NCBI GenBank assembly: GCA_009103225.1
Contig: RHPI01001507.1
Coordinates: forward strand, 330,984 to 351,625
Reading direction: 5' to 3'
Length of the DNA: 20,642 nt
From: Chlorokybus atmophyticus
Lineage: Eukaryota > Streptophyta > Chlorokybophyceae > Chlorokybales > Chlorokybaceae
Shown: positions 10,236 through 20,642 of the stretch, in pieces
How the letters are laid out: every line of letters begins with the position of its first letter
Position numbering within the stretch: position 1 is the stretch's first letter
Position numbers and translations under genes: made by a program
Notes under the pieces: model-generated
What the model was told of the DNA's origin: nothing
The model's database searches: none
Seen by the model: the letters and a program-made list of their open reading frames with translations, nothing else

Positions 10236-10511
10236 NNNNNNNNNNNNNNNNNNNNNNNNNNNNNNNNNNNNNNNNNNNNNNNNNNNNNNNNNNNNNNNNN
10301 NNNNNNNNNNNNNNNNNNNNNNNNNNNNNNNNNNNNNNNNNNNNNNNNNNNNNNNNNNNNNNNNNNNNNNNNNNNNNNNNNNNNNNNNNNNNNNNNNNNN
10401 NNNNNNNNNNNNNNNNNNNNNNNNNNNNNNNNNNNNNNNNNNNNNNNNNNNNNNNNNNNNNNNNNNNNNNNNNNNNNNNNNNNNNNNNNNNNNNNNNNNN
10501 NNNNNNNNNNN
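10236..10511. other. assembly gap (276 N)
   Basis: A run of N, preceded by four C and followed by a 24-base poly-C (10512-10535). Sequence content and true length are unknown, so the link between the two sides is scaffold-level only. Confidence 0.98.
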
Positions 10512-10535
10512 CCCCCCCCCCCCCCCCCCCCCCCC
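10512..10535. repeat. poly-C tract beside the gap
   Basis: Twenty-four C directly after the N gap, matching the poly-C at the window start. Probably why the assembly broke. Confidence 0.95.
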
Positions 10536-10925
10536 ATCATATGGCAAGATACACGACATGATTTCCAAGCATACATGAATTGTTATGGTGGTTTGCATGC
10601 ATTGCGTGTCATGTGGCCATGCACTACCTGGTACCTGCCAATGAGGCTCGCGACAGACTAGCGGCAACAGCGCATTATTGATGAATATCTCGTCCACACT
10701 GTAACGGAACTCAAAGTCTCATGAAGAGACTCCTGCTGCCAAAGCGGGTTGCCGCATGGAGGGGCACAGATACTAGGCGGCGCCAAGTTGGCATATACTT
10801 TGTACGGTAACAAGCGGGTGACCGCATACGTGCCAGGACAGGGTTTCCACACTGGGCTGGCTAAAAAGTTTAGTGTGGTCTGGTCAGGCTTGTGCTTGCG
10901 CTCCTTCTTCTTGCCATCCGTCACC
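10536..10925 (+). promoter_or_regulatory. upstream region of the Cu/Zn SOD gene
   Basis: About 390 bases between the gap and the SOD start codon. A possible TATA-like stretch GCTAAAAAGT lies near 10860-10869, some 60 bases before the ATG, followed by a pyrimidine-rich leader. A small hairpin AGTCTC-ATGAA-GAGACT occurs near 10714-10730. The transcription start is not determinable. Confidence 0.35.
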
Positions 10926-13106
10926 ATGAAGGCCGTCTGCGTGCTGCAAGGCACATCCAATGTCGGCGGCGTCATCACCTTTGAGCAGTCCTCTCCAGGT
11001 ACGACCATGTCTCTCTTCTTGTGGCCTGGCTTGGCCCGGCCCGGCCTGGCCTGGCCTGGCCTGGTCGTGCCAGGCTGGTTAAATTAAACGTAGAAAGGCG
11101 GTACACGCTCGCTTGCCAGTGTTGACGGTGTCACGTCATGCCCGGTTGCCAACTCAGTACAGCAGTGCATGCAAGCCCAACCCATCACCTCAACTGCTGC
11201 CTTACATGCATGGTGCTGTTTAGAGAGAGTTTGTTTCTTTCTGTTGGCTTTTGTGCATGCCTGCGCGCTTTGGTATGTGTTCGTTTGTTTGCTTATTGGA
11301 AGTTAGCGAACAGTTAGCTTGCGCTCATAGGTCCTTGCCAGCATACACGCACATGAACAGCTAACAAGCTGTGGTGACAAGTTGATGGCACGCAGATGCT
11401 CCTGTGACTCTGTCCGGCTCCATCAACGGTCTGACTCCCGGTCGGCACGGCTTCCACGTGCACGAGCACGGCGATACCACCAACGGCTGCGTGTCCACAG
11501 GCATGGCAACAAAGTTACCCTTGGTTCTGCACTTTGTGATTCGCTTGACTCTCAAGTGCATTCCACACTTTACTGATGCTTCACTCCGTTCTTGTCACAG
11601 TCCAACCGACACTCATTGTATAGTACTCGTGCTCAATTCAATTCAAACCTTTGTCTCCAATGCAAGCTGCACTTGCATTGGAGACAAAGGTTGCATTTCG
11701 TACTACAGATGTCTGTTGCAATTGCTGCTGTTACCAGCAGGTAGTTGCAAGTTGCATGTAGCATTTATGCATGCTTTATTATATCCTGTAGCCAGTTTGG
11801 ATAATAGCCTGGTTGAGTTTGCGCATGTGCATGGCCACACACTACATGACAATATTTCCTACTGCAGCCTGGTTGAATTTGTACTATGGTTTGTACTATA
11901 ATGTGACGTGGTTAGGGTATGTGCATGCATGGCAACAAGTGCATGCGCACAAGCAAGCTTGACTACACCCTTTCAGTTAGTACGCATTTAGTTTGCTCTG
12001 ACAGAGCGCTGTTAGGGTTGTATGCTGGCATGGGGTTTTGGCCCTGCACATGCGCAATTGTTCTGAGCGTGTTTGCCGATTGTTGTTGGTGTTCGTCAAC
12101 TGCTTCTGTTCAGGAACCCATTTCAATCCCGAGAAGGCTACGCATGGTGGCCCGACCGACCCTGTTCGCCATGTCGGCGACCTCGGCAATCTGGAGGCTG
12201 GAGCAGATTGTAAGCCATTTTGTGTCGTGCATTTGTGCTTGCGCGATGGCGCGCATGCGTGTGTGCACCATAGGTTCTGCATGTTTAGGCTGGACAAGAC
12301 TGTACGCCACTTTTCTCTTAGCATGCACTCACGCATGCGTGAACATAATCATGCATGCATGTCTGGAAGGTTGTGTCGGCTCATGGAACGGCATTCTTGT
12401 GCTTGTGTTCTTGTTTGCAATGCGCGGTCTGCAGCCTTGGAAAACTTAACACTGCATGCATGCACAGAGCGTTGTGTCAGGCATGCATTTGCTGTTGTGT
12501 TGATGCATGCACTGTTGTGTTCTGCTTGCATCTATGCACCGTCGTGTGGGAATGTCAAAAGAGTATTTTGCCTCAAAGCAACTCACGCGCTTGTGTTTGA
12601 TATGTATCTTGCAGCTGTTGCGAACGTGAGCATCACCGATAGCAAGGTACGCTGCAATCTGTTTCAGGCTGATCAAGCTTGTGCACGTGCTGTCGTCACT
12701 GTTGGTAACACATGTCAGTCATTATTGGTTGTCGCTCATATCTTGCTTCTTGCAGATTACTCTGATGGGCCCCAACTCCATCCTTGGACGGGCGATGGTG
12801 GTTCATGAAAAGGAGGATGACCTTGGCAAAGGCAAGCAGTGTTTGATGGAGACAGGCAGAGTTTGTACACATGAAACAACTCGTCCGGGAGAGTGTCTTT
12901 CTAACATAACATGGCATGAATTGATTTACTCAGGCAATAATGAAGAGAGCAAGAAGACAGGCAATGCTGGCGGTCGCCTTGCTTGCGGTGAGTGTTAACA
13001 ACTAGTGCGTAGAGCAGAGGATGCGCTGTTGTTGTGGTGGTGGCGGTGTATCACTTCATATGTGATTGCCCCTGCAGGTGTCATTGGCATCCAGTCCAGT
13101 GCATAA
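10926..13106 (+). CDS. cytosolic-type Cu/Zn superoxide dismutase, seven exons
   Basis: Converts two superoxide ions to O2 and H2O2. Exons: 10926-10998, 11396-11500, 12114-12209, 12615-12646, 12756-12831, 12934-12987, 13078-13106; 465 nt, 154 residues, the usual length. ATG context is CACCATGA. Copper ligands are H45, H47, H62 and H119; zinc ligands H62, H70, H79 and D82; disulfide C56-C145; guiding arginine R142. Diagnostic stretches include [21 protein letters not shown] and [10 protein letters not shown]. There is no signal or transit peptide (MKAVCVLQG start), so it should be cytosolic. Introns 1, 3, 4 and 6 are GT-AG. Introns 2 (11501-12113, GCATGG) and 5 (12832-12933, GCAAGC) must be GC-AG to keep the family sequence. 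Nothing is missing, so the gene looks functional. Confidence 0.97.
11023..11064 (+). repeat. CCTGG/GGCCT pentanucleotide array in SOD intron 1
   Basis: An imperfect run of GGCCT-type units inside the first SOD intron. The same motif forms an array at 18354-18390. Confidence 0.85.
11501..12113 (+). other. SOD intron 2, GC-AG type (613 bases)
   Basis: Exon 2 ends CCACAG and the intron starts GCATGG; it ends TTCTGTTCAG. Using this GC donor gives exactly CVSTG-THFNP, the conserved copper/zinc site. The nearest downstream GT (AAAGTTACC) would add residues inside this invariant stretch. The exon 2 frame stays open about 400 bases into the intron, and a perfect hairpin lies within it. Confidence 0.85.
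11646..11692. repeat. perfect 21-bp inverted repeat with 5-nt loop in SOD intron 2
   Basis: Arms 11646-11666 and 11672-11692 are exact reverse complements, loop CTGCA. Arm length and loop size nearly match the hairpin at 6436-6480, though the sequences differ. Could be a small-RNA precursor, a foldback element, or an aid to splicing of this weak-donor intron. Confidence 0.96.
12210..12614 (+). other. SOD intron 3, stop-free and a multiple of three (405 bases)
   Basis: GTAAGC...TTGCAG, 405 = 3 x 135 bases. Reading on from exon 3 in frame meets no stop and re-enters exon 4 in the correct frame. Retention would insert 135 Cys/His-rich residues after A90-D91. It is rich in GCATGC/TGCATGCA motifs. 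Splicing it gives the normal SOD sequence. Confidence 0.85.
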
Positions 13107-13314
13107 GCGTGCCAACGCAGTAGTACCTGGCAACCAAGACGCATGTGTGCCCGGAGCTTCATTATGTAAATACTGCTGTAAGCCAGACATTACCCTTTGG
13201 GTGACGCCACTCAGTCCGTCGTGGTTTTGGCTGTGGACATATTGTGTTGTAGTGTTGTCGTTTGTGGGCAGGAAGCACACTCACAATGTGATTGTCAGGA
13301 GTGGCGGGGAGGGG
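13107..13314 (+). terminator. SOD 3' UTR with TGTAA polyadenylation signals
   Basis: TGTAA, the polyadenylation signal typical of chlorophyte algae, occurs at 13165-13169 and 13177-13181, 59 and 71 bases after the SOD stop codon. Cleavage would be expected shortly after. The region then runs into the single N at 13315 and the GA tract. Confidence 0.6.
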
Positions 13315-13315
13315 N
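13315..13315. other. single N at the left edge of the GA tract
   Basis: One ambiguous base between GGGGAGGGG and the GA repeat. It probably marks a join or a low-quality edge, so continuity across it is uncertain. Confidence 0.8.
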
Positions 13316-16111
<2,796 letters not shown>

Positions 16112-16258
16112 TCACTTGCTTAGTGTTGTGTCCCATTGTTTATGCCAAAGGGATAGAAGTCCTCCACGGTGAAGGGCGGAGGTGCAGGCAATAAGCAGCA
16201 CCAATGACAGCGCCAACGGCGGTAAAGTAGATAAGGCCCGAACCCTGGCTGGACACAT
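16112..16258 (-). pseudogene. possible broken N-terminus of a secreted protein
   Basis: From an ATG at 16258 the minus strand encodes a signal-peptide-like start: basic residues (PARVRAL), a hydrophobic core LALSLVLLIA and a cleavage-like CTSA. Just after it, in the frame one base over, lies PFTVEDFYPFGINNG, which recalls the FYPFG opening of nidogen-like (NIDO) extracellular domains; that frame stops at TAA 16122-16120. The signal-peptide frame runs to a GTGAGT donor-like site at 16115. A one-base frameshift (mutation or error) would join the two. This is a weak call and may be coincidence. Confidence 0.25.
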
Positions 16259-16843
16259 GCAGCAAGTGCAACAAATCAGTGGCATGCAGCACAACAGGAA
16301 CGGCAGGAAGCTAGTTCTATTGTGTTCTTGTGTTCAAACCCAACCCAACTCAAGTCAACTTTTAAGCTTGCTTTTCTGCTGCATACAGATAGGCGCATGC
16401 GGACAGGAGAGCAGAGTGACATACAACTCTCTATGAGCCATCTATAAGGCACATAACAACGCGAGTGCAACAGATGAGCTGCATGCAGTATGGAATGGTC
16501 TACACCATGCATGCTTCTGCGGACAGCAACGCATCCCAGCCAGAGAGTAGGCAGGTCAATCCGAGAAAGTGCGCATACCGACATGCGGAAGGCAGACCTC
16601 GTTGGTCGCAGGACGACTAACCACCACAGCAGCAAGCGGAAGCAAGCATGACAGCCATGCACCGCACAGCAGCCCGCATTGCTGCCACCTCCGATGCTAC
16701 GGTGCCAGCCTACAGCAGCCGTCAGCAGCTGTTGACTTGCGATGTCCTGCTACCTCAAGCTGCAGCACTACGCCTTCTTGTCAACTGAGGCAATGCAACA
16801 TCGCTAATACATCCTGGGATGTTGGCGTGACATCACCGTTGGC
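16259..16843. other. no gene recognised; 3' flank of the mTERF-like gene
   Basis: Open frames on both strands are Cys-rich and featureless. The right part should include the 3' UTR of the minus-strand gene ending at 16844. No clear polyadenylation signal was found. Confidence 0.4.
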
Positions 16844-17796
16844 TCATCGCGCTTGACGTGCCTCTGCGAGCTCCTGTTGCCAGGAAACAAACTCAGGAAA
16901 TCTTGTGTGCCAGGAGGCTGCAAGGCAGACCAGGGTTGAGGCGGCCATGGGAACTGCATGTTGCCGACACAACAACATATGGTCGAGCACATTGTCTCTA
17001 CATGTGAATGTCTTATTCCATGCAGGCATCGACCACGTGCTTCGCTCTACCTCCATGAACTCGGTAGCTAGCCGCTTGGAGCGTGTTTATAACCGCTCAC
17101 ATGATAGCAGAACAATCACTCTTGGATGACACTTGAAAATCTGCATGGCAAGGTGCCTGTCACCCAGGTTGTAAGACACAAAGGCGTCTAGAAAGGTCTG
17201 AAGCTTGCTGCGCATGGAGGCATCATTGTTGCAGACTAGCTCCAGGCATTGTTTCAGCAACGCGACCATCTGTGCGTGGTCAACTGCCAAAAACATATGC
17301 CAGGCAGTGAATCTTTCAGCGACAACCTCCAGTGTGAGAGTAAGTATGTGAGGAGCTCTGCGCAGCGTAATGCAAAGGTCCTTGACACTGATGCTCAACA
17401 GCGCCTGGAGCCTTCAGGTTGTTTGCACAAGTCTCAGGACGTTGCTGGAGAATAAAATTGCATGCGTTGCTGATCTTTTGTTGACACCAGGAATCAACCT
17501 TTAAACCTAAGATGCGACAAGCTTAACCACAAGCACCCGTGAACGAAATTTAAGCAAATTAACACATTGTACCTCATAGAGTCGTCGCTTCAGCTCCTTG
17601 GGATTGCGGTAAAGTGAAAAGGACATGCCTTGCGCTATTAACATCGCCACTCGATGCGGGGGGAGAGATAACCCCTCCCAAAATTGGTGCACAGCTTGCT
17701 GCTCGGCTTTTAACCATTGAGGCATTGGAGGCCTGCCCCCGTTGTCGCAAAATGTTTCCCCTGCCGGCCGACAGAATTTTGGCAACGGCGGTGCAC
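16844..17796 (-). CDS. probable mTERF-family protein, 3' three exons (5' part not found)
   Basis: Minus-strand exons 17796-17573, 17404-17101 and 16995-16844 (TGA at 16846-16844) join in phase to about 226 residues. Introns 17572-17405 (GTACAA..CCAG) and 17100-16996 (GTGAGC..AGAG) are GT-AG. The product is all-helical with a roughly 36-42-residue repeat: RVAMLIAQGMSFSL, CITLRRAPHILTL, VALLKQCLELVC and AMQIFKCHPRVIVL occupy equivalent places, as in mTERF repeats, which bind organelle DNA or RNA. The first exon enters in phase 1, with an in-frame TGA shortly upstream, so at least one earlier exon with any transit peptide is missing; upstream DNA is repetitive. HEAT/ARM-like alternatives are possible, and the GAG acceptor of the last exon is weak. 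Confidence 0.5.
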
Positions 17797-18201
17797 CTGA
17801 GGATACTCATTTTTACCGTCGACCTTCAGTCTACCGGCGATCTCAATACAGGGACCTGAGCATGACGGCCGTCATCATTAGTTGGCGGCCGTCTGCATAA
17901 AGGGACTGACCCTAATTAATAGGTGCCTGTCAGGTACTCAACAGTTAAGCAAAGGGGACTTGACCTAACTAACGAATAACTGACCGGTACCTATCAGTTG
18001 GGTACCGGCGAATGTACGCTAACTGAGCGAAATTGTCAGGTACCTTAAGGTACCTAAAGTTAATGATGTGTACTCTTAAAGCTATCTGCTGGTACCGCTC
18101 AGTCATGATTAGGTGTCACACATGATTGTCGTCATCAGCTGTGTAAGAATGCGTGACAAATAATAAAAAAATAAAAAATAAATTACAATGTAATATACTG
18201 A
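17797..18201. repeat. palindrome-rich intergenic DNA
   Basis: Contains the 14-bp palindrome ATGACGGCCGTCAT (17862-17875), the 18-bp palindrome at 18038-18055 (AGGTACCTTAAGGTACCT), and five GGTACC sites between about 17980 and 18096. An A-rich stretch follows at about 18157-18182. No gene is visible. It may be a decayed mobile element in front of the mTERF-like gene. Confidence 0.55.
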
Positions 18202-18202
18202 G

Positions 18203-18278
18203 CTACTACTACTGCTAGTATAACCAGACTACCACTACTGCTACTACTACCTTAGGTACTGCTGCTAGTACTACCCTT
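18203..18278 (+). repeat. CTA-rich imperfect microsatellite
   Basis: Interrupted (CTA)/(CTG) trinucleotide runs. Confidence 0.8.
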
Positions 18279-18295
18279 GTACTGAGCTGCGGCTC

Positions 18296-18390
18296 CTGCA
18301 CCGCCCGCTCCAGCTCCGCCGCCGCCGTTCCTTCTCCACCGCCGCTGCCGCCGCCTGGCCTGGTCTGGCCTAGCCTGGCCTGGCCTGGCC
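18296..18390 (+). repeat. CCG-rich run followed by CCTGG array
   Basis: CCGCCG-type repeats at about 18299-18355 lead into an imperfect (CCTGG)n array at 18354-18390, the same pentanucleotide as in SOD intron 1. Confidence 0.8.
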
Positions 18391-18481
18391 GCTCTAAGGC
18401 AAGGAGGGTGGTCAGATGGCATGCGGTGTTGCGCGTAGTACAACGCCAGACAGCAACCAAGCTCACCTACTGTTAGCCGTT

Positions 18482-18512
18482 GCCGCCGCCGTTGCCGCCG
18501 CCGCCGCCGCCC
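18482..18512 (+). repeat. (GCC)n microsatellite
   Basis: GCC units interrupted by one GTT. Confidence 0.85.
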
Positions 18513-18545
18513 ACAACGCTTGGTTCAACTTGAAGCCGTTGAGCG

Positions 18546-18578
18546 TTTGAATAACTTGAGCAGCCCAAGTTATTCAAA
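18546..18578. repeat. 13-bp inverted repeat with 7-nt loop
   Basis: Arms 18546-18558 and 18566-18578 are exact reverse complements. Confidence 0.92.
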
Positions 18579-18638
18579 TGCGTTGTCGAAACGTGACTCG
18601 CAACGGCATTATCGTATTATTATAATGGCACGAAAGTA

Positions 18639-18706
18639 CCGTTGTCGCAATGGCACTATCGTACCATTAGTATACTAGTGGTACGATAGTGCCATTGCGA
18701 CAATGG
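18639..18706. repeat. loopless inverted repeat, arms about 34 bp
   Basis: The symmetry centre lies between 18672 and 18673. Outward from it, about 34 base pairs match with two mismatches (sixth and thirty-second positions), and there is no spacer. In duplex DNA this is a near-perfect palindrome capable of cruciform extrusion. The neighbouring 18601-18640 repeats parts of the arm (ATCGTA, ATGGCAC), which suggests local duplication. Confidence 0.93.
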
Positions 18707-19721
18707 CATTGGTCGTACCATTGACATAGTACGTCGGCTGCATTGTACCAGCGTCTCGACTTGCCGGCCGGTACCACCGTCCCAACTTGCCGACCTTTTG
18801 GGACCGGCGGTCACTTGCTTATCATACTTGACACACAATAAGTAGGTCGCCGCCGCGTTAAGTGCACGACCGGCGATCGGCCGTCACTTAATAAATGCGG
18901 TAAGGTCACCTGATAGGGACTAACGGTGACTGGCTTGCCAAAGTAGGCAGGCCGTCGCGCATACTTTTCGATGGTCAGGGTACGATCGACNTGTGTTACT
19001 GAGTGTATGTATGGTGGCTATTTTATGTGTGTATACTAGTACAGTCACAGCGTAACACGCTAACCACAGCACAATAGTGTCTTAAATCATTATACACACG
19101 GCTCACGCACCACATTGCACTCGCAATTGTGACCTGCGTGCACGCAATCCTTCCCACCCCACCCCACACCGTCTCAGTCGCTGACAACCGCTCATGGCGC
19201 TACCTCCATGCCGCCTTCGCGTGCTTTGTTTTCGCCGTTGCGCCCTGGCTTCGCTCAGCTCATACAAGTCTATGTGAGCACCGCATCCGCCATGGATTGC
19301 TGAGAGTGTAAATCACTGTTGCGTTGATTATGTAAGTGTTGCCATTTGATGACTAATTGTTCTTATAAGGCCCGTTCTGCCTGACTCTATGGATGTACTT
19401 AGATCAGGATAGGTCTTCACCAAGCCTTGCGGATAGTGTTGCATGTTTGGTTGTTGGTTAACTCGTGTTGTGTCGACGGCGCATACACAACGCTGAGGGC
19501 TAGCACTGTGCCCGGGTCTTCTCGCGCCACATTGTGTTAGGTGCGCCGCAGCCACATCTATTACCCTCCAGTTTGCACGACAATGAATTTTGCATTAATC
19601 ACAGACGCACAGTGGGTACCAGTCATGTCCATAGCTATGCCTAAGCGCACACATCACAACAACAACGTCCAGCACAGAGCCACCCACAGCGGCGCACACT
19701 AGCACGCTAGCCCGCACGCAA
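18707..19721. other. intergenic DNA, no gene recognised
   Basis: Left part (to about 18990) is rich in CCGGC/GGTACC-like short palindromes. A single N at 18991 marks a probable join. To the right of it nothing coding is recognised. The stretch before 19722 probably includes the 3' UTR of the LINE remnant. Confidence 0.5.
18991..18991. other. single N, probable assembly join
   Basis: One ambiguous base in otherwise clean sequence. Order across it should be treated with care. Confidence 0.75.
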
Positions 19722-20090
19722 CTACCCGCGCTCCGCAGCGCCTGCGAGGACCGCATCCTCCTCCGCCGTCGGGGGCACCGTCTGTAGTGGCGCCCATCCC
19801 GGCACAGCCGCCATAGCCGCTGCACCCCGCTTGAGCAACGCCAACGCCTGCGCTCGCTGCAGGGCGCAGGCCACCCTCTGACGATACATGGCCACGAACC
19901 CGCCTAGACGGCCGAGGGCTAGGCCACGCGTGTAGACTGCCTGCCGGGCGCACTTCGCAAGCAGCGCGTTGAACGCCCAAGGTCCCCTGCGTCTCTGCCG
20001 CCAGCGGTATAAACTCGTCCGTGGGCGGGTGGGCGGCGTACTTGCGCCGCTTCGCCTGCTCCGCCTCCAGTTTGACCTTGTGAGCTAAGA
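19722..20090 (-). pseudogene. LINE-type reverse transcriptase protein, C-terminal remnant with frameshift
   Basis: Minus-strand sequence encodes KLEAEQAKRRKY, DEFIPLAAETQGT, then WAFNALLAKCARQAV, FVAMYRQRVACALQRAQ and a TAG stop (19724-19722). The pattern 'basic KRRKY segment, FIPLAxETxGxxG, helical tail' is typical of the C-terminus of non-LTR retrotransposon ORF2 proteins in algae, after the polymerase and zinc-finger regions. One extra base (or two lost) near 19980 shifts the frame, so the copy is dead. The catalytic RT part is absent, as expected for 5' truncation; the left boundary (about 20080-20145) is unclear. No poly-A tail or target-site duplication was identified. Family assignment is from memory of motifs. 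Confidence 0.6.
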
Positions 20091-20145
20091 TGCTTGCATT
20101 GTACAAAACTGCGATGCATGCCACTGGGTTGCTATGTGTTGCCAA

Positions 20146-20528
20146 TGCCGTTAATGCATGTCATAAGTTCTGTACCAATATAGTTGCTTGTGGATACGCA
20201 ATAGCACCTCGCACAACCTATACATCACAACCATACCAGTATAATGGTTTAACAGCAAGCATAATACATTGTGATAGTGGGTAGTACGTGGCTTTCCAAA
20301 AGTGTTGCGGTGTCCCATGAACCTTATCTTAGCAACTGAACAATAAGCAAGCACAAATAACCAATAATAGCTAGGAAACTCGCACATGAATTCCTTATAA
20401 TATTTGCAACTCTCTCTTGCCATTGGTCTGGTGCGCTCTGTAATATATTATACAAATCTCAATAAAACCAAATGCTTGGTGCTCTGCTCGCAAGTAACAA
20501 GAAAAAAAAGTAAATATATAAAAATAAA
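20146..20528. other. AT-rich intergenic DNA
   Basis: No gene recognised. It becomes A/T-rich towards 20500, with an A-rich run before the TA repeat. Confidence 0.55.
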
Positions 20529-20547
20529 TATATATATATATATATAT
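20529..20547. repeat. (TA)n microsatellite
   Basis: TA dinucleotides directly before the terminal GA tract. Confidence 0.85.
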
Positions 20548-20550
20548 GTA

Positions 20551-20554
<4 letters not shown>

Positions 20555-20642
<88 letters not shown>
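20555..20642 (+). repeat. (GA)n microsatellite running off the window
   Basis: Perfect GA repeat to the last base, same orientation as the long tract at 13316-15302. Its full length is not visible. Confidence 0.95.

Noticed and set aside
10631..10805. GTAC motifs upstream of SOD as copper-response elements
   Set aside because: GTAC is the core of algal copper-response elements, but four-base sites are expected by chance and GGTACC is frequent in this window.
11404..11901. A separate 165-residue protein extending SOD exon 2
   Set aside because: It is exon 2 read through the GC-AG intron. It lacks the second metal-binding half, which is intact in the following exons.

Overview
This is a nuclear, eukaryotic window, most likely from a green alga. 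The genes are split by short introns (about 70-600 bases) with clean AG acceptors. The proteins are plant-type: a NIN-like protein (RWP-RK plus PB1), a cytosolic Cu/Zn superoxide dismutase and a probable mTERF-repeat organelle factor. Two TGTAA motifs, the chlorophyte polyadenylation signal, lie behind the SOD stop codon. Against a core chlorophyte, Cu/Zn SOD is usually described as missing from that group. I therefore stop at 'green-lineage alga' and name no species. The assembly is a draft: a 276-base N gap, two single Ns and poly-C/poly-GA edges interrupt it.

Layout. 1-834: poly-C edge and the 3' flank of the first gene. 835-5054 (minus): a seven-exon NLP transcription factor, which I could rebuild fully in frame (1060 residues) from the N-terminal GAF-like half through RWP-RK to the C-terminal PB1 domain. 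5055-10235: a gene-poor stretch of about 5 kb holding a GGC-repeat upstream region, a perfect 20-bp hairpin, AT-rich DNA, a 7-bp tandem repeat, a tRNA-related SINE-like repeat in partial tandem, and small microsatellites. 10236-10535: assembly gap plus poly-C. 10926-13106 (plus): a complete seven-exon Cu/Zn SOD gene (154 residues, every metal ligand present). Two of its six introns are GC-AG, one intron carries a perfect 21-bp hairpin, and one intron is stop-free and a multiple of three. 13316-15302: an uninterrupted (GA)n tract of about 2 kb. 15303-16843: no secure gene, but a possible broken secreted-protein start on the minus strand. 16844-17796 (minus): the 3' three exons of a probable mTERF-family gene. 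17797-18960: palindrome-rich and microsatellite-rich DNA. 19722-20090 (minus): a frameshifted C-terminal remnant of a LINE-type reverse transcriptase protein. 20529-20642: (TA)n then (GA)n to the window end.

The three host genes act separately: nitrogen-responsive transcription (NLP), superoxide removal (SOD) and, by inference, organelle nucleic-acid binding (mTERF). There is no operon or gene cluster and I see no sign of a dedicated novel system. The most interesting points are the complete NLP, the unusual splicing of the SOD gene and the set of precise inverted repeats in non-coding DNA.
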